Notes under the pieces: generated by a model
The model's input: only the letters and a program-made list of their open reading frames with translations
What the model was told of the DNA's origin: nothing
Databases searched by the model: none
Program-made: the position numbers and the translations under genes
Assembly (NCBI RefSeq): GCF_003160695.1
Contig: NZ_QGDD01000001.1
Location: forward strand, 930,001-994,000
DNA: 64,000 nt
DNA from: Nocardioides silvaticus
Lineage (GTDB): Bacteria > Actinomycetota > Actinomycetes > Propionibacteriales > Nocardioidaceae
Reading direction: 5' to 3'
Part shown: in pieces, positions 51,990 through 62,034 of the stretch
Position numbering within the stretch: position 1 is the first letter of the stretch
Layout of the letters: every line of letters starts with the position of its first letter

Positions 51990-52250
51990 CCCGGGCCCTT
52001 CGGTTGGCCTTTCGGTCGTCGAGTAGTCCGAGCCGCCAGGCGAGGACGTATCGAGACGCGTCTCGATACGGTCGCTCGCTGCACTCGCTCCCTACTCGAC
52101 GACCACCAGGCTCGCTGCACTCGCTCCCTACTCGACGACCACCAAGCCCATCGGTCGTCGAGCAGTCCGAGCCCTTCGGTCGTCGAGTAGTCCGAGCCGC
52201 CAGGCGAGGACGTATCGAGACGCGTCTCGACGCGGTCGTTCGCTCCCTCC
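51990..52250. repeat. REP-like palindrome cluster
   Basis: This fills the 301-bp gap between the sugar transferase and galE, and no gene is seen. A unit of about 54 bp starting CGGTCGTCGAGTAGTCCGAG occurs at about 52014 and 52175 in direct orientation. The first unit contains the perfect palindrome TATCGAGACGCGTCTCGATA (52049-52068). Between the units, a 34-bp segment containing CTCGCTGCACTCGCTCCC and TACTCGACGACC is tandemly duplicated (about 52076-52144). Confidence 0.85.
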
Positions 52251-52269
52251 TCGCCGACCGGGGCAGCCG

Positions 52270-53274
52270 TCACTCGTAGCCGAGGACGTCCTTGCGCTTC
52301 TCGCCCCAGGCGAGGGCGGAGGCGATGGCGTCGTCGAGGGAGGCCTCGGTGCGCCAGTCGAGGAGGCGGGCGGCCTTGTCGGCGTTGGCGTAGGCGCCGA
52401 CGGCGTCGCCGGGGCGGGGCGGGGCCTCGGTGGTGGGGACGGGCTTGCCGACGACGCGCTCGACGGCAGCGATGAGCTCCTTGACGGTGACGCCGTCACC
52501 GCCGCCGATGTTGATGTAGGAGTACGGCGCGCCCTCGGCCTCGATGACCGAGTCGAACTTCTCGACCGCGCGCACGTGGGCCTTCGCCAGGTCCCAGGCG
52601 TGGATGTAGTCGCGGAGACCGGTGCCGTCGCGGGTGGGCAGGTCGGTGCCGGTGATCGTGAACGAGTCCCGGTAGCCGAGCGCGGTCTGCGCGAGCAGCG
52701 GCACGACGTGAGTGGCGTCCTTGAGGTGGTAGCCGGTCTCGAGGTCCGGGTCGGTGCCGATCGGGTTGAAGTACCGCAGGATGATCGCGCGCAGCGAGGT
52801 CGCCGTAGCGATGTCCTCCAGGCACATCTCCATCATCCGCTTGGTCCGGGCGTACGGCGACGTCGGCTCGACCGGGTCCGTCTCGCGCACCTCGAACGCC
52901 GGCTGGAGCGCGTAGAGCGACGCGGTGGAGGAGAAGAGGATCCGCGGCTTGCCGAGCTGCTCCAGCTCGTCGAACAGCTCGAGCGACTTGGCGACGTTGT
53001 CGCGGTAGTACTCGTAGGGCAGCGCCACCGACTCCGGTACGACGATCCGCGCCGCCATGTGGATCGTGGCGTCGATGTCGGGGTGCTCGTCGACGATCCG
53101 GCGCAGCAGGGCCCGGTCGGCGATGTCGCCCTCGTAGAACGCCCGCCCCTCGGTGAACTGGCGCGGACCCACGAGCAGCGAGTCGAGCACGACGGGCGTG
53201 TGGCCGGCCTGCTCGAGGGCCTTCGAGGTGATGGAGCCGAGGTAGCCGGCACCGCCGGTCACGAGAACCTTCAT
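52270..53274 (-). CDS. galE: UDP-glucose 4-epimerase
   Basis: 334 residues, extended SDR. NAD loop TGGAGYLGS (about 6-14), catalytic Ser in FSSTASLYA and Tyr/Lys in YARTK; RYFNPIGTDP and YIHAWDLAKAH are GalE signatures. Interconverts UDP-Glc and UDP-Gal. ATG at 53274. It ends in the REP cluster region and lies 11 bp downstream of rmlA on the same strand. Confidence 0.93.
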   Translation of the reverse strand: MKVLVTGGAGYLGSITSKALEQAGHTPVVLDSLLVGPRQFTEGRAFYEGDIADRALLRRIVDEHPDIDATIHMAARIVVPESVALPYEYYRDNVAKSLELFDELEQLGKPRILFSSTASLYALQPAFEVRETDPVEPTSPYARTKRMMEMCLEDIATATSLRAIILRYFNPIGTDPDLETGYHLKDATHVVPLLAQTALGYRDSFTITGTDLPTRDGTGLRDYIHAWDLAKAHVRAVEKFDSVIEAEGAPYSYINIGGGDGVTVKELIAAVERVVGKPVPTTEAPPRPGDAVGAYANADKAARLLDWRTEASLDDAIASALAWGEKRKDVLGYE

Positions 53275-53285
53275 GGGGCGAAAGC

Positions 53286-55200
<1,915 letters not shown>

Positions 55201-55218
55201 GCCGGTCGGCTCAACAGG

Positions 55219-55578
55219 TCAGGACGCGACCTCGACCCGGCCGTAGTCGTCCTCGAGCCGGCAGATGTCGTCCTCGCCGGTGTAGCTGCCGTGCTGGACC
55301 TCGATGATCACGAGCTGCTCGTCGTGCTCGTTGGTGATCCGGTGCGGCTGGCCGATGGCGACGTTGACGGAGTCGGCGACGTTGAGCACGCTCACCTCGC
55401 CGTCGATGACGCAGGTCGCGACGCCCGAGACCACGGTCCAGTGCTCCGCCCGGTGCTCGTGGGTCTGGTAGGAGAGGCGGGCGCCCGGCTCGACGACGAT
55501 CCGCTTCACCTTGAAGCCGTCGCCCTCGTCCAGCACCTGCCACGACCCCCACGGCCGAACCGCGCTGTCACCAATCAC
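55219..55578 (-). CDS. Cupin-domain protein, phosphomannose isomerase type II-like
   Basis: 119 residues from the GTG at 55578 (GGGAG 5 nt upstream; a GTG at 55590 is possible). Cupin motif 1 is YQTHEHRAEHWTVVSG with the metal His/Glu set, and motif 2 is QPHRITNEHDE. It corresponds to the isolated C-terminal cupin of ManC-type enzymes: WGSWQVLDEG and KRIVVEPGARLSYQTH. It may isomerise mannose 6-phosphate for polysaccharide synthesis, or be a related sugar isomerase. It ends 18 bp from rmlB. Confidence 0.82.
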   Translation of the reverse strand: MIGDSAVRPWGSWQVLDEGDGFKVKRIVVEPGARLSYQTHEHRAEHWTVVSGVATCVIDGEVSVLNVADSVNVAIGQPHRITNEHDEQLVIIEVQHGSYTGEDDICRLEDDYGRVEVAS

Positions 55579-55713
55579 GTCTTCTCCCACTGTCCGAGGA
55601 CCTGACCCGAGTCCCTGACGTCCCGTCGGCCGTCGTTGTCACTGACGGTAACGACAGCAGGGATACCGAAGGTACGGATCAGGCGAACATTCCCCAAAAA
55701 AGGTAGAACGTGT

Positions 55714-55995
55714 TCACCTGCGCCGGAGACCGGCCAGCGCGGGCCGCACGTCCGCGAGGTAGACCAGGGCGGCCACCGTCATCGCGAGGTTGACGATCAT
55801 CAGCGGCAGCGGCAGCAGCTGGAGCACCACCGCGACACCGAGCAGGATGCACCAGGTCGGCTTGTTGAGCTTGTCCGCCGCGAGGTAGGACTCCGCCGAG
55901 TAGAGCAGCGCGTTGACGAACGCGAAGATCTTGATGACGAGCAGCACGAAGTACACCGCGAGCGACACGTAGCTCTCGAACAGGAACACATCCAT
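55714..55995 (-). CDS. DUF2516 family membrane protein
   Basis: 93 residues with three hydrophobic helices (about 7-30, 47-62, 63-82). The order XRE regulator, HbhA-like protein, DUF2516 matches Rv0474-Rv0476 of M. tuberculosis. Function unknown. Confidence 0.85.
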   Translation of the reverse strand: MDVFLFESYVSLAVYFVLLVIKIFAFVNALLYSAESYLAADKLNKPTWCILLGVAVVLQLLPLPLMIVNLAMTVAALVYLADVRPALAGLRRR

Positions 55996-56024
55996 GGTGC
56001 GCCGATCCTATCGGTCGAAATGCA

Positions 56025-56055
56025 CGAGGCCCCGAGGGAATCCCTCGGGGCCTCG
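56025..56055. terminator. Strong symmetric hairpin after the HbhA-like gene
   Basis: A 31-nt palindrome with 15-bp arms (CGAGGCCCCGAGGGA and complement) and a 1-nt centre, 16 bp past the HbhA-like stop. No T-run; probably ends that transcript before DUF2516 or acts in both directions. Confidence 0.65.
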
Positions 56056-56071
56056 CAGCAGGAGCATCAGC

Positions 56072-56674
56072 TCACTTGGCGGCAGCCTTCTGCGCCGGAG
56101 CCTTCTTGGCCGGAGCCTTCTTGGCGGCGGCCTTCTGGGCCGGAGCCTTCTTGGCAGGAGCCTTCTTCGCGGGGGTCTTCTTGGCCGGGGCCTTCTTGGC
56201 GACCGAGCCGGCGACCGGGGCCGGGGCCTTCACCGCGTCACCCTTGCGCAGCTTGATGACGACCGACTCGCCGCGCTTGGCGAGGTCGGCGTACTGCTGG
56301 GTGAGGACGGCGATGTTCTCGTCGTACTGACCGCGCACCTTGGCCGGCAGGGCCTTGGCGTCGGCCTGCAGCTCGGCGAGCTTGGCCTCGAACTTCGCGC
56401 GGGTGTCGTTGAACTGCGCGACAGCCTTGTCCTGCAGCGACTTCGGCTGCGGGACCTCGAGGTCCTTGACGGACTTCTGGACGTCGGTGACGTAGCCCTT
56501 GACCTTCTCGACGGCCAGGTCGGTGACGCCGACACCGGCGTACAGCGGCCGCGCGGCGGCGGCGGGCACGACCACGTCGGGCAGGTCGATGGTGGTGAGA
56601 CCGATCTTGGGGACCTCGACCTTCGGGACCTCGATCTTCGGGACCTCGAACTTCGGGAGCTCGAACTTCGGCAT
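56072..56674 (-). CDS. HbhA-like heparin-binding/histone-like protein
   Basis: 200 residues. A unique N-terminus of alternating PKFE/PKIE/PKVE motifs (residues 1-25) is followed by a helical coiled-coil middle (about 50-150). The C-terminal 45 residues are PAKKA-type Lys/Ala/Pro repeats, as in mycobacterial heparin-binding haemagglutinin and in histone-like proteins. HbhA is surface-exposed and adhesive in mycobacteria; here a DNA-binding or envelope role is equally possible. The ATG at 56674 begins the PKFE repeats; an ATG at 56695 lacks a ribosome site. Confidence 0.75.
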   Translation of the reverse strand: MPKFELPKFEVPKIEVPKVEVPKIGLTTIDLPDVVVPAAAARPLYAGVGVTDLAVEKVKGYVTDVQKSVKDLEVPQPKSLQDKAVAQFNDTRAKFEAKLAELQADAKALPAKVRGQYDENIAVLTQQYADLAKRGESVVIKLRKGDAVKAPAPVAGSVAKKAPAKKTPAKKAPAKKAPAQKAAAKKAPAKKAPAQKAAAK

Positions 56675-56716
56675 GGTGATGAACACCCTTCTCATTTGTT
56701 GGGTCGTGCTTCGGTT

Positions 56717-57166
56717 TCAGGAGCGGGCGGTCGTCGCCTCGTCGGCCTCGCTGGGCTCGCCGTCGCCGGTCGGTGCGGACACCGCTTCGGCATCGTTGAG
56801 CGCCAGGAACGACGCGTAGACGTCGAGGAGCGACTGCTTCTGCCGCTCGGTGAGGCCGGTGTCGCCGAGAACGGCGAGCTCGACCGACCCACCCACGCCG
56901 TCATCCGGGCTGAGGATGCCGGCCCGGATATAGAGCTGCTCCGCGGAGATGCGCAGCGCCTTGGCGATCTGCTGGAGCACCTCGGCCGACGGCTTGCGGA
57001 GCCCACGCTCGATCTGGCTCAGGTAAGGGTTGGAGACGCCGGCCTGCTCGGCGAGCTGCCGCAGGGACAGGCGCGACTGCGTGCGCTGCTCCTTGAGGTA
57101 GTCGCCCAGCGCGCCGACCGTCGAGAGCCCGCTACCCGCGAGCTCGGTCACCTTCGCCTTCACCAT
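56717..57166 (-). CDS. XRE-family transcriptional regulator
   Basis: 149 residues. HTH at about residues 22-78 (LGDYLKEQRTQSRLSLRQLAEQAGVSNPYLSQIERGLRKPSAEVL), then a helical acidic tail. ATG at 57166 with CTGGGGAC upstream; the ORF extends 12 codons further but into the operator. It probably autoregulates through the dyad at 57180-57206 and controls the HbhA-like gene downstream. Confidence 0.88.
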   Translation of the reverse strand: MVKAKVTELAGSGLSTVGALGDYLKEQRTQSRLSLRQLAEQAGVSNPYLSQIERGLRKPSAEVLQQIAKALRISAEQLYIRAGILSPDDGVGGSVELAVLGDTGLTERQKQSLLDVYASFLALNDAEAVSAPTGDGEPSEADEATTARS

Positions 57167-57179
57167 GTCCCCAGTGTGC

Positions 57180-57206
57180 TTGCAACAGTTAGCATTTTGC
57201 AAACTG
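57180..57206. promoter_or_regulatory. Dyad upstream of the XRE regulator gene
   Basis: TTGCAA at 57180 and 57197 (17 bp apart), and CAGTT/AACTG inverted halves (57186-57190, 57202-57206) with an 11-nt spacer. It lies 14 bp before the XRE start. An extended -10, TGCTAACTG, is on the minus strand inside it. Confidence 0.5.
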
Positions 57207-57308
57207 ACGGCAAGTGACCTGGTTCACAGGGGGTCGGCAGCCCCCCGCATCGCCAAGGGGTGGAAGAGAATTCCTAGTGTCTTTCGTGGGTTTGGCAAGA
57301 TGCGCAGA

Positions 57309-59183
57309 GTGTCGCGTCCACCCCTTGCCCAGCACTGCCCGTCGCCGCGGGAGCTCGACGACCTCGAGCTGTTGTCGGTCGGGGCGATGGCGCCGACCAC
57401 CCGCTTCAACGAGCCCGGCAGCCCGGTCACGCTGACCCTCCCCGAGGAGCTGAACGAGCGGCTGGCCGCCGGCGAGCCGGTCGAGCTGGTCGACCCGGAG
57501 GGCCTGCCGCTCGCCCGGGTGTCGTCGGACGGCGCGGTCACGCCGCTGACCCACGCCCAGTACGGCCCGTTCCGGCGGCTCTACCTGTCCCCGGAGCAGG
57601 TGCGCGCGCAGTACGCCGGCCGCACGTTCGTCACGGTGACCGACGCGATGAGCGAGGACCAGATCGGGCAGCTGCGCAACCGCGGCGACCTCGCCCTGCT
57701 GGCCCTCGTCGGGCGCGGGACCCCGGCCCTCTCCCCCGTCGGCCTGCTGCGCGCGACGCTGCGGGTGGCCGACAAGCTCACGGCCTCGGGGCGCACCGCG
57801 ATCGACGTGGTCGCCGTACCCCTGGCCGCGCACGGCGACGCCGAGGCCGACGCCGCGCTGCGGGCCCAGGTCGTCGCCAACTACGCCGGCACCGACCCGG
57901 TCGTCGAGCTCGCCGCCGGCGAGGTGCCGGCCGCCGACGTGGCCGACATCGTCCACGAGGACCGGCCCGGACCGGGCGAGCAGGGCCTGGTCATCTTCTT
58001 CACAGGTCTCTCCGGCAGCGGCAAGTCCACCCTCGCGCAGGCGCTGATGGACCGGCTGCTCGAGCGCGGCGGCCGCAGCCTCACCAGCCTCGACGGCGAC
58101 GTCGTGCGGCGGAACCTGTCGGCCGGTCTCACCTTCTCCAAGGAGGACCGCGAGACCAACATCCGCCGGATCGGCTGGGTGGCGGCCGAGATCGCGCGGC
58201 ACGGCGGCGTCGCGGTCTGCAGCCCGATCGCTCCGTTCGACGAGACCCGCCAGCAGGTCCGGCAGTACGTCGCCGACGCCGGCGGCGCGTTCTTCCTCGT
58301 CCACGTGGCCACGCCGCTGGAGGAGTGCGAGCGCCGCGACCGCAAGGGCCTCTACGCCAAGGCGCGCCGCGGCGAGATCCCCGAGTTCACCGGCATCTCC
58401 TCCCCCTACGAGGAGCCGCAGGACGCCGACGTCCGGGTCGACACGACCGGGCGCACGATCGACGACGCGCTCGACGACGTGCTGGTCGCGCTCCGCGACA
58501 GCGGGCACCTCGACCTGGTCGACCACCGCGCGCCGACCGCCGGCCGCACCGCCACCCCGGCCGGACCGACCGTGTCGGCCCACGTCGACCAGGTGTCCGA
58601 GGGGGCGTTGCGCCCGACCACGGACCGGATCGACCGCCCGGTCGCCGTGCTCTTCGTGTGTACGGCGAACATCTGCCGCTCGCCCTACATGGAGCTGCGC
58701 GCCGGGGCGTTCCTCGACGACCCGGCCGCGATCGAGTTCGCCAGTGCCGGCACCCACGGCTTCCGTGACCGCGGCGTCGATCCGACGATGGCGGGCGTGC
58801 TGGCCCGGCGCGGCGTGGGCGACGAGCAGATCGCCGCGTTCCGCAGCCGCCCGCTCACCCGGGACCTGATCCAGGCCGCCGACCTGGTGCTCACCGCCGA
58901 GACCGTGCACCGCGAGTTCGTGCTCGAGGAGGCGCCGGGCGCGTTCCGCAAGGTCTTCACGCTCGGCCAGTTCGCCGAGACCGTCGCGCGGGTGGCGCCC
59001 TCTGTCAGCGGCCACGAGCTGGTCACCTACGCCGGCCACCGGCGCGCCTCCGCCTCCCCGCAGCACGAGATCGGCGACCCTTTCAACCGTGGCCGCGCCG
59101 CCAACGAGGAGGCCGCCCACCAGATCGACGGCCTCCTGCGCGTCGTGATGCCCCGCCTGGCGGGCACCGGAAGGAGCCAGTAG
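57309..59183 (+). CDS. cysC: Three-domain protein: ATP-sulfurylase-like N-terminus, APS kinase, low-molecular-weight tyrosine phosphatase
   Basis: About 624 residues. Residues about 1-215 resemble the N-terminal PUA-like domain of ATP sulfurylase (PRELDDLELLSVGAMAP). Residues about 225-410 are a complete APS kinase: P-loop GLSGSGKST, LDGDVVRRNLSAGLTFS, DRETNIRRIGWVA, and KGLYAKARRGEIPEFTGISSPYE. APS kinase makes PAPS from APS and ATP. Residues about 445-615 are a low-molecular-weight protein tyrosine phosphatase with C-x5-R loop CTANICRSP and general-acid Asp in GDPFNRG. All three active-site sets look intact. Start: GTG at 57309 with CAAGAT 7 nt upstream, or ATG at 57300. cysN downstream carries no kinase domain, so this is the APS kinase of the pathway. 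TauE/SafE follows after 3 bp. Confidence 0.9.
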   Translation: MSRPPLAQHCPSPRELDDLELLSVGAMAPTTRFNEPGSPVTLTLPEELNERLAAGEPVELVDPEGLPLARVSSDGAVTPLTHAQYGPFRRLYLSPEQVRAQYAGRTFVTVTDAMSEDQIGQLRNRGDLALLALVGRGTPALSPVGLLRATLRVADKLTASGRTAIDVVAVPLAAHGDAEADAALRAQVVANYAGTDPVVELAAGEVPAADVADIVHEDRPGPGEQGLVIFFTGLSGSGKSTLAQALMDRLLERGGRSLTSLDGDVVRRNLSAGLTFSKEDRETNIRRIGWVAAEIARHGGVAVCSPIAPFDETRQQVRQYVADAGGAFFLVHVATPLEECERRDRKGLYAKARRGEIPEFTGISSPYEEPQDADVRVDTTGRTIDDALDDVLVALRDSGHLDLVDHRAPTAGRTATPAGPTVSAHVDQVSEGALRPTTDRIDRPVAVLFVCTANICRSPYMELRAGAFLDDPAAIEFASAGTHGFRDRGVDPTMAGVLARRGVGDEQIAAFRSRPLTRDLIQAADLVLTAETVHREFVLEEAPGAFRKVFTLGQFAETVARVAPSVSGHELVTYAGHRRASASPQHEIGDPFNRGRAANEEAAHQIDGLLRVVMPRLAGTGRSQ

Positions 59184-59186
59184 TCG

Positions 59187-60239
59187 ATGGACGACCTGCT
59201 CACCCTCACCGCGCTCTCGATCGCCGCGGCCGGCTTCTTCGTCGGCATCGTCGTCGGCCTCACCGGCATGGGCGGCGGGGCGCTGATGACGCCCGCCCTG
59301 ATCTTCCTCGGGGTGGGCCACACCTCGGCGATCGTCACCGCCGACCTCACCGCCGCCGCCATCTACAAGACCGGTGGCGCGATCACGCACGCTCGCGAGG
59401 GCTCGCCGAACCTGCGCCTGGCCGCCTGGCTGGTCGCGGGCTCGGTACCGATGGCGTTCGTGGGTCCCTACCTGGTCGATGCGTTGACCGACGACCCCGA
59501 GCAGCTGGAGCAGACCCTCAAGCTCTGCATCGGCATCGCGCTGCTGTTCGCGGCGTCGACGTACGCCCTGCGGCTCTACATCAACCTGCGCCGGGTGCGC
59601 GGGGGCGGCGTGCAGCCGGAGGAGAACCCGAGGATCCGGCCGGTCCCGACCCTGCTCGTCGGCATGCTCGGCGGCCTGCTCGTCGGCGTCACGAGCGTGG
59701 GCTCCGGCTCGGTCATCATGATCGCGCTGCTGATGCTCTACCCGGGCCTGTCGGCGGTGAAGCTGGTCGGCACCGACCTGGTGCAGGCGGTGCCGCTGGT
59801 GCTGGCCGCTGCGATCGCCAACATCGCCATCCACGGCCTCGACTGGGACCTGCTGATCCCGCTGGTGATCGGCTCGGTGCCGGGCACGATCATCGGCAGC
59901 CGGATCGCGCCGCGGGTGCCGCAGTCCTACATCCGCCGCGGCATCGTGGTCGTGCTGACGATGTCGGGCGTCGCGCTGCTCTTCAAGGCCGGTCTGCACC
60001 CGTTCGGCGAGGGGCACGAGACCCTCGAGGCGATCGTCGTCGCGCTGGTCGGCGTCGCGATGCTCGTCCTGGTGCCCGTCGTGTGGGGCCTGCTGCGCAA
60101 GCAGACCGGGCTGCCGATGTTCGGCGCCCCGACCGTCGCCGAGCTGGAGCGGGTGCCGGGCGACCGGCGCCGCCGGGCTACGACTCCCAGTCCCACAGCG
60201 CCGAGATCGGGAGACCCCACATCCCCAGACGGTACTTGA
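59187..60239 (+). CDS. TauE/SafE family sulfite/sulfonate transporter
   Basis: 350 residues with about eight membrane helices and the TauE repeat motif G-x-x-x-G-x-x-G-x-G-G-G (VVGLTGMGGGALMTP, and the second repeat VGVTSVGSGSVIM). The family moves sulfite, sulfonates or related anions. It starts 3 bp after the APS kinase gene, so it probably serves sulfate assimilation (for example sulfate/sulfite passage). The last 20 residues are low-complexity and overlap the convergent DUF4143-type gene by 62 bp. Confidence 0.88.
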   Translation: MDDLLTLTALSIAAAGFFVGIVVGLTGMGGGALMTPALIFLGVGHTSAIVTADLTAAAIYKTGGAITHAREGSPNLRLAAWLVAGSVPMAFVGPYLVDALTDDPEQLEQTLKLCIGIALLFAASTYALRLYINLRRVRGGGVQPEENPRIRPVPTLLVGMLGGLLVGVTSVGSGSVIMIALLMLYPGLSAVKLVGTDLVQAVPLVLAAAIANIAIHGLDWDLLIPLVIGSVPGTIIGSRIAPRVPQSYIRRGIVVVLTMSGVALLFKAGLHPFGEGHETLEAIVVALVGVAMLVLVPVVWGLLRKQTGLPMFGAPTVAELERVPGDRRRRATTPSPTAPRSGDPTSPDGT

Positions 60240-60933
60240 ACCCGACCGGTGCGGTGTTGAGCACGATGCCGCCCCGAAAGCGGGAGCCGGCGCGGTCCGC
60301 CAGCGCCTCGAGTGCGCGGAACTGGTGCGGCCGGAAGCCGGCCGCGGTGCGCACCTCGATGCCGTAGACGGTGTTGTCGGGGAGCTCGACGAGCACGTCG
60401 ATCTCGAGCCCGTTGCGCTCGCGCAGGTGGGTCACCCGGAAGTCCACCTCGCTGGTGCGCTGCTGGCGCAGCAGCTCGGCGGCGACGATGCCCTCGAGGT
60501 ACGGCGCCAGCCGGGCCCGGCCGCCGAGCTCGGTCAGCGCCGCGGTGCTGTCGCCGGCCAGCCGGCGCGCGAGCGCGGGGTCGTCGAACACCACGCGGGG
60601 CCGGGCGACGGCCCGCTTCGCGACCGTGGTTCGCGCACCCGGCAGCAGGTGGACGAGGCCGAGGTCGGCCAGCGCGTCGACGTACGGCGTGATCGTGGTG
60701 CCCGGGATCCCGGACATCGCCGCGAGCCGGGCCTTGTTGAGCTCCGCCGACGGCGGCCGGGCCATCGCCTCCAGCACCGCCCGCAGTCCCCCTGGCGCCA
60801 GCCGACCGCGCCGTAGGTCGGGGACCGCGACGTCGCCGGCCAGCAGCGCGGCGTACTCCTCGGCCCCGAGCGCCGAGCGGACCTCCCCCGGCACCGACGC
60901 GCGCGACCCCAGCCGGGCGACGAAGTCCGCCAT
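60178..60933 (-). CDS. DUF4143-type domain protein, probably a remnant of an AAA ATPase
   Basis: 251 residues. The C-terminal 120 residues match the DUF4143 nuclease-like domain (VVFDDPALARRLAG, APYLEGIVAAELLRQQR, GLEIDVLVEL, VYGIEVRTA). The usual partner, an N-terminal AAA domain of about 200 residues with Walker motifs, is absent. A winged-helix segment precedes DUF4143 (AAMSGIPGTTITPYVDALADLGLV). Upstream, the frame runs into REP-derived 18-bp tandem repeats (60947-61024) instead of ATPase sequence. No ribosome site is visible. It is likely a truncated gene or a stand-alone derivative. It may be a pseudogene. Confidence 0.6.
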   Translation of the reverse strand: MADFVARLGSRASVPGEVRSALGAEEYAALLAGDVAVPDLRRGRLAPGGLRAVLEAMARPPSAELNKARLAAMSGIPGTTITPYVDALADLGLVHLLPGARTTVAKRAVARPRVVFDDPALARRLAGDSTAALTELGGRARLAPYLEGIVAAELLRQQRTSEVDFRVTHLRERNGLEIDVLVELPDNTVYGIEVRTAAGFRPHQFRALEALADRAGSRFRGGIVLNTAPVGFKYRLGMWGLPISALWDWES

Positions 60934-60946
60934 GCTCGAGCCGGCC

Positions 60947-61024
60947 GGTGGTCGAGCGGTCGTCGGTGGTCGAGCGGTCGTCGGCGGTCGGGCGGTCGTC
61001 GGTGGTCGAGCTTGTCGAGACCCC
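60947..61024. repeat. Tandem 18-bp REP-derived repeat
   Basis: GGTGGTCGAGCGGTCGTC at 60947 and 60965, a variant GGCGGTCGGGCGGTCGTC at 60983, then a REP end (GGTGGTCGAGCTTGTCGAG at 61001-61019 plus ACCCC). It replaces the expected 5' part of the DUF4143-type gene. Confidence 0.85.
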
Positions 61025-61052
61025 GCCACGCGCCCACCCTATCGACCAAACT

Positions 61053-61068
61053 CGTAGATTTGTCTACG
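61053..61068. promoter_or_regulatory. Short dyad upstream of cysD
   Basis: CGTAGA-TTTG-TCTACG, a perfect 6-bp inverted repeat about 50 bp before the cysD ATG. It may be an operator or part of the promoter; no regulator is known. Confidence 0.35.
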
Positions 61069-61119
61069 GGCTTCCCGCGGATGTCACCTTGGCAGGTTCT
61101 GCATGGCACGATGGCCCGC

Positions 61120-62034
61120 ATGTCCCAGACCCACGTCGACTACCGACTGAGCCAGCTGGACCAGCTGGAGGCGGAGTCCATCCACATCTTCCGCGAGGTC
61201 GCGGCGGAGTTCGAGAAGCCGGTCCTGATGTTCTCGGGCGGCAAGGACTCCATCGTCATGATGCGTCTGGCCGAGAAGGCCTTCTACCCGGCGAAGATCC
61301 CGTTCCCGGTGCTGCAGGTCGACACCGGCTACGACTTCCCCGAGGTGCTCGCCACCCGTGACAACTGGGTCAACCGGCTCGGTGTCCGCCTGATCGTGGC
61401 GTCGGTCGAGGAGGCCATCAAGAACGGCATCGTCGTCGACGACGGCAAGACCAGCCGCAACCGGCTCCAGATCGGCACCCTGCTCAACGCCATCGAGGAG
61501 AACGGCTTCACCGCGGCGTTCGGCGGCGGCCGGCGCGACGAGGAGAAGGCCCGCGCCAAGGAGCGCGTCTACTCCCACCGCGACGAGTTCGGCCAGTGGG
61601 ACCCCAAGAACCAGCGCCCCGAGCTCTGGAACCTCTACAACGGCCGCCTGCACGAGGGCGAGCACATGCGGATCTTCCCGATCTCCAACTGGACCGAGTT
61701 GGACATCTGGGACTACATCGGCCGCGAGGGCATCGAGATCCCGTCGATCTACTACTCCCACCAGCGCCGCGTGTTCGAGCGCGACGGCATGCTGCTCAGC
61801 GAGAGCGAGCACAACCCGTGCCGTGAGGGCGAGGTCGTCGAGGAGCGCACCGTGCGGTTCCGCACCGTCGGCGACCTGACGCTGACCGGCTGCGTCGAGA
61901 GCACCGCCTCCACGATCGAGGAGATCATCGCCGAGGTCGCCATCGCCCGGGTCACCGAGCGCGGCGCCACCCGTGGTGACGACCGGTTCTCCGAGGCCGC
62001 CATGGAAGACCGGAAGAAGGAAGGCTACTTCTGA
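61120..62034 (+). CDS. cysD: Sulfate adenylyltransferase small subunit
   Basis: 304 residues. PP-loop pyrophosphatase fold with MFSGGKDSIVMM (about 39-50), GGGRRDEEKARAKER and WTELDIWDYI. It makes APS from ATP and sulfate with CysN. ATG at 61120 (MSQTHVDYRLSQLD) matches the family start; an ATG three codons earlier is possible. It overlaps cysN by one base (TGATG). Confidence 0.96.
   Translation: MSQTHVDYRLSQLDQLEAESIHIFREVAAEFEKPVLMFSGGKDSIVMMRLAEKAFYPAKIPFPVLQVDTGYDFPEVLATRDNWVNRLGVRLIVASVEEAIKNGIVVDDGKTSRNRLQIGTLLNAIEENGFTAAFGGGRRDEEKARAKERVYSHRDEFGQWDPKNQRPELWNLYNGRLHEGEHMRIFPISNWTELDIWDYIGREGIEIPSIYYSHQRRVFERDGMLLSESEHNPCREGEVVEERTVRFRTVGDLTLTGCVESTASTIEEIIAEVAIARVTERGATRGDDRFSEAAMEDRKKEGYF

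Noticed and set aside
57165..57299. N-terminal extension of the APS kinase fusion
   Set aside because: The frame is open back to 57165 but overlaps the XRE regulator promoter and has no family similarity.
57189..60017. Minus-strand open frame of 942 codons opposite the APS kinase and transporter genes
   Set aside because: It is an antisense shadow rich in Arg, Gly, Asp and His with no recognisable domain; the plus-strand genes are clear.
61029..61119. SAM or other riboswitch before cysD
   Set aside because: Only a 6-bp dyad is visible and the leader is under 100 bp, with no recognisable riboswitch core.
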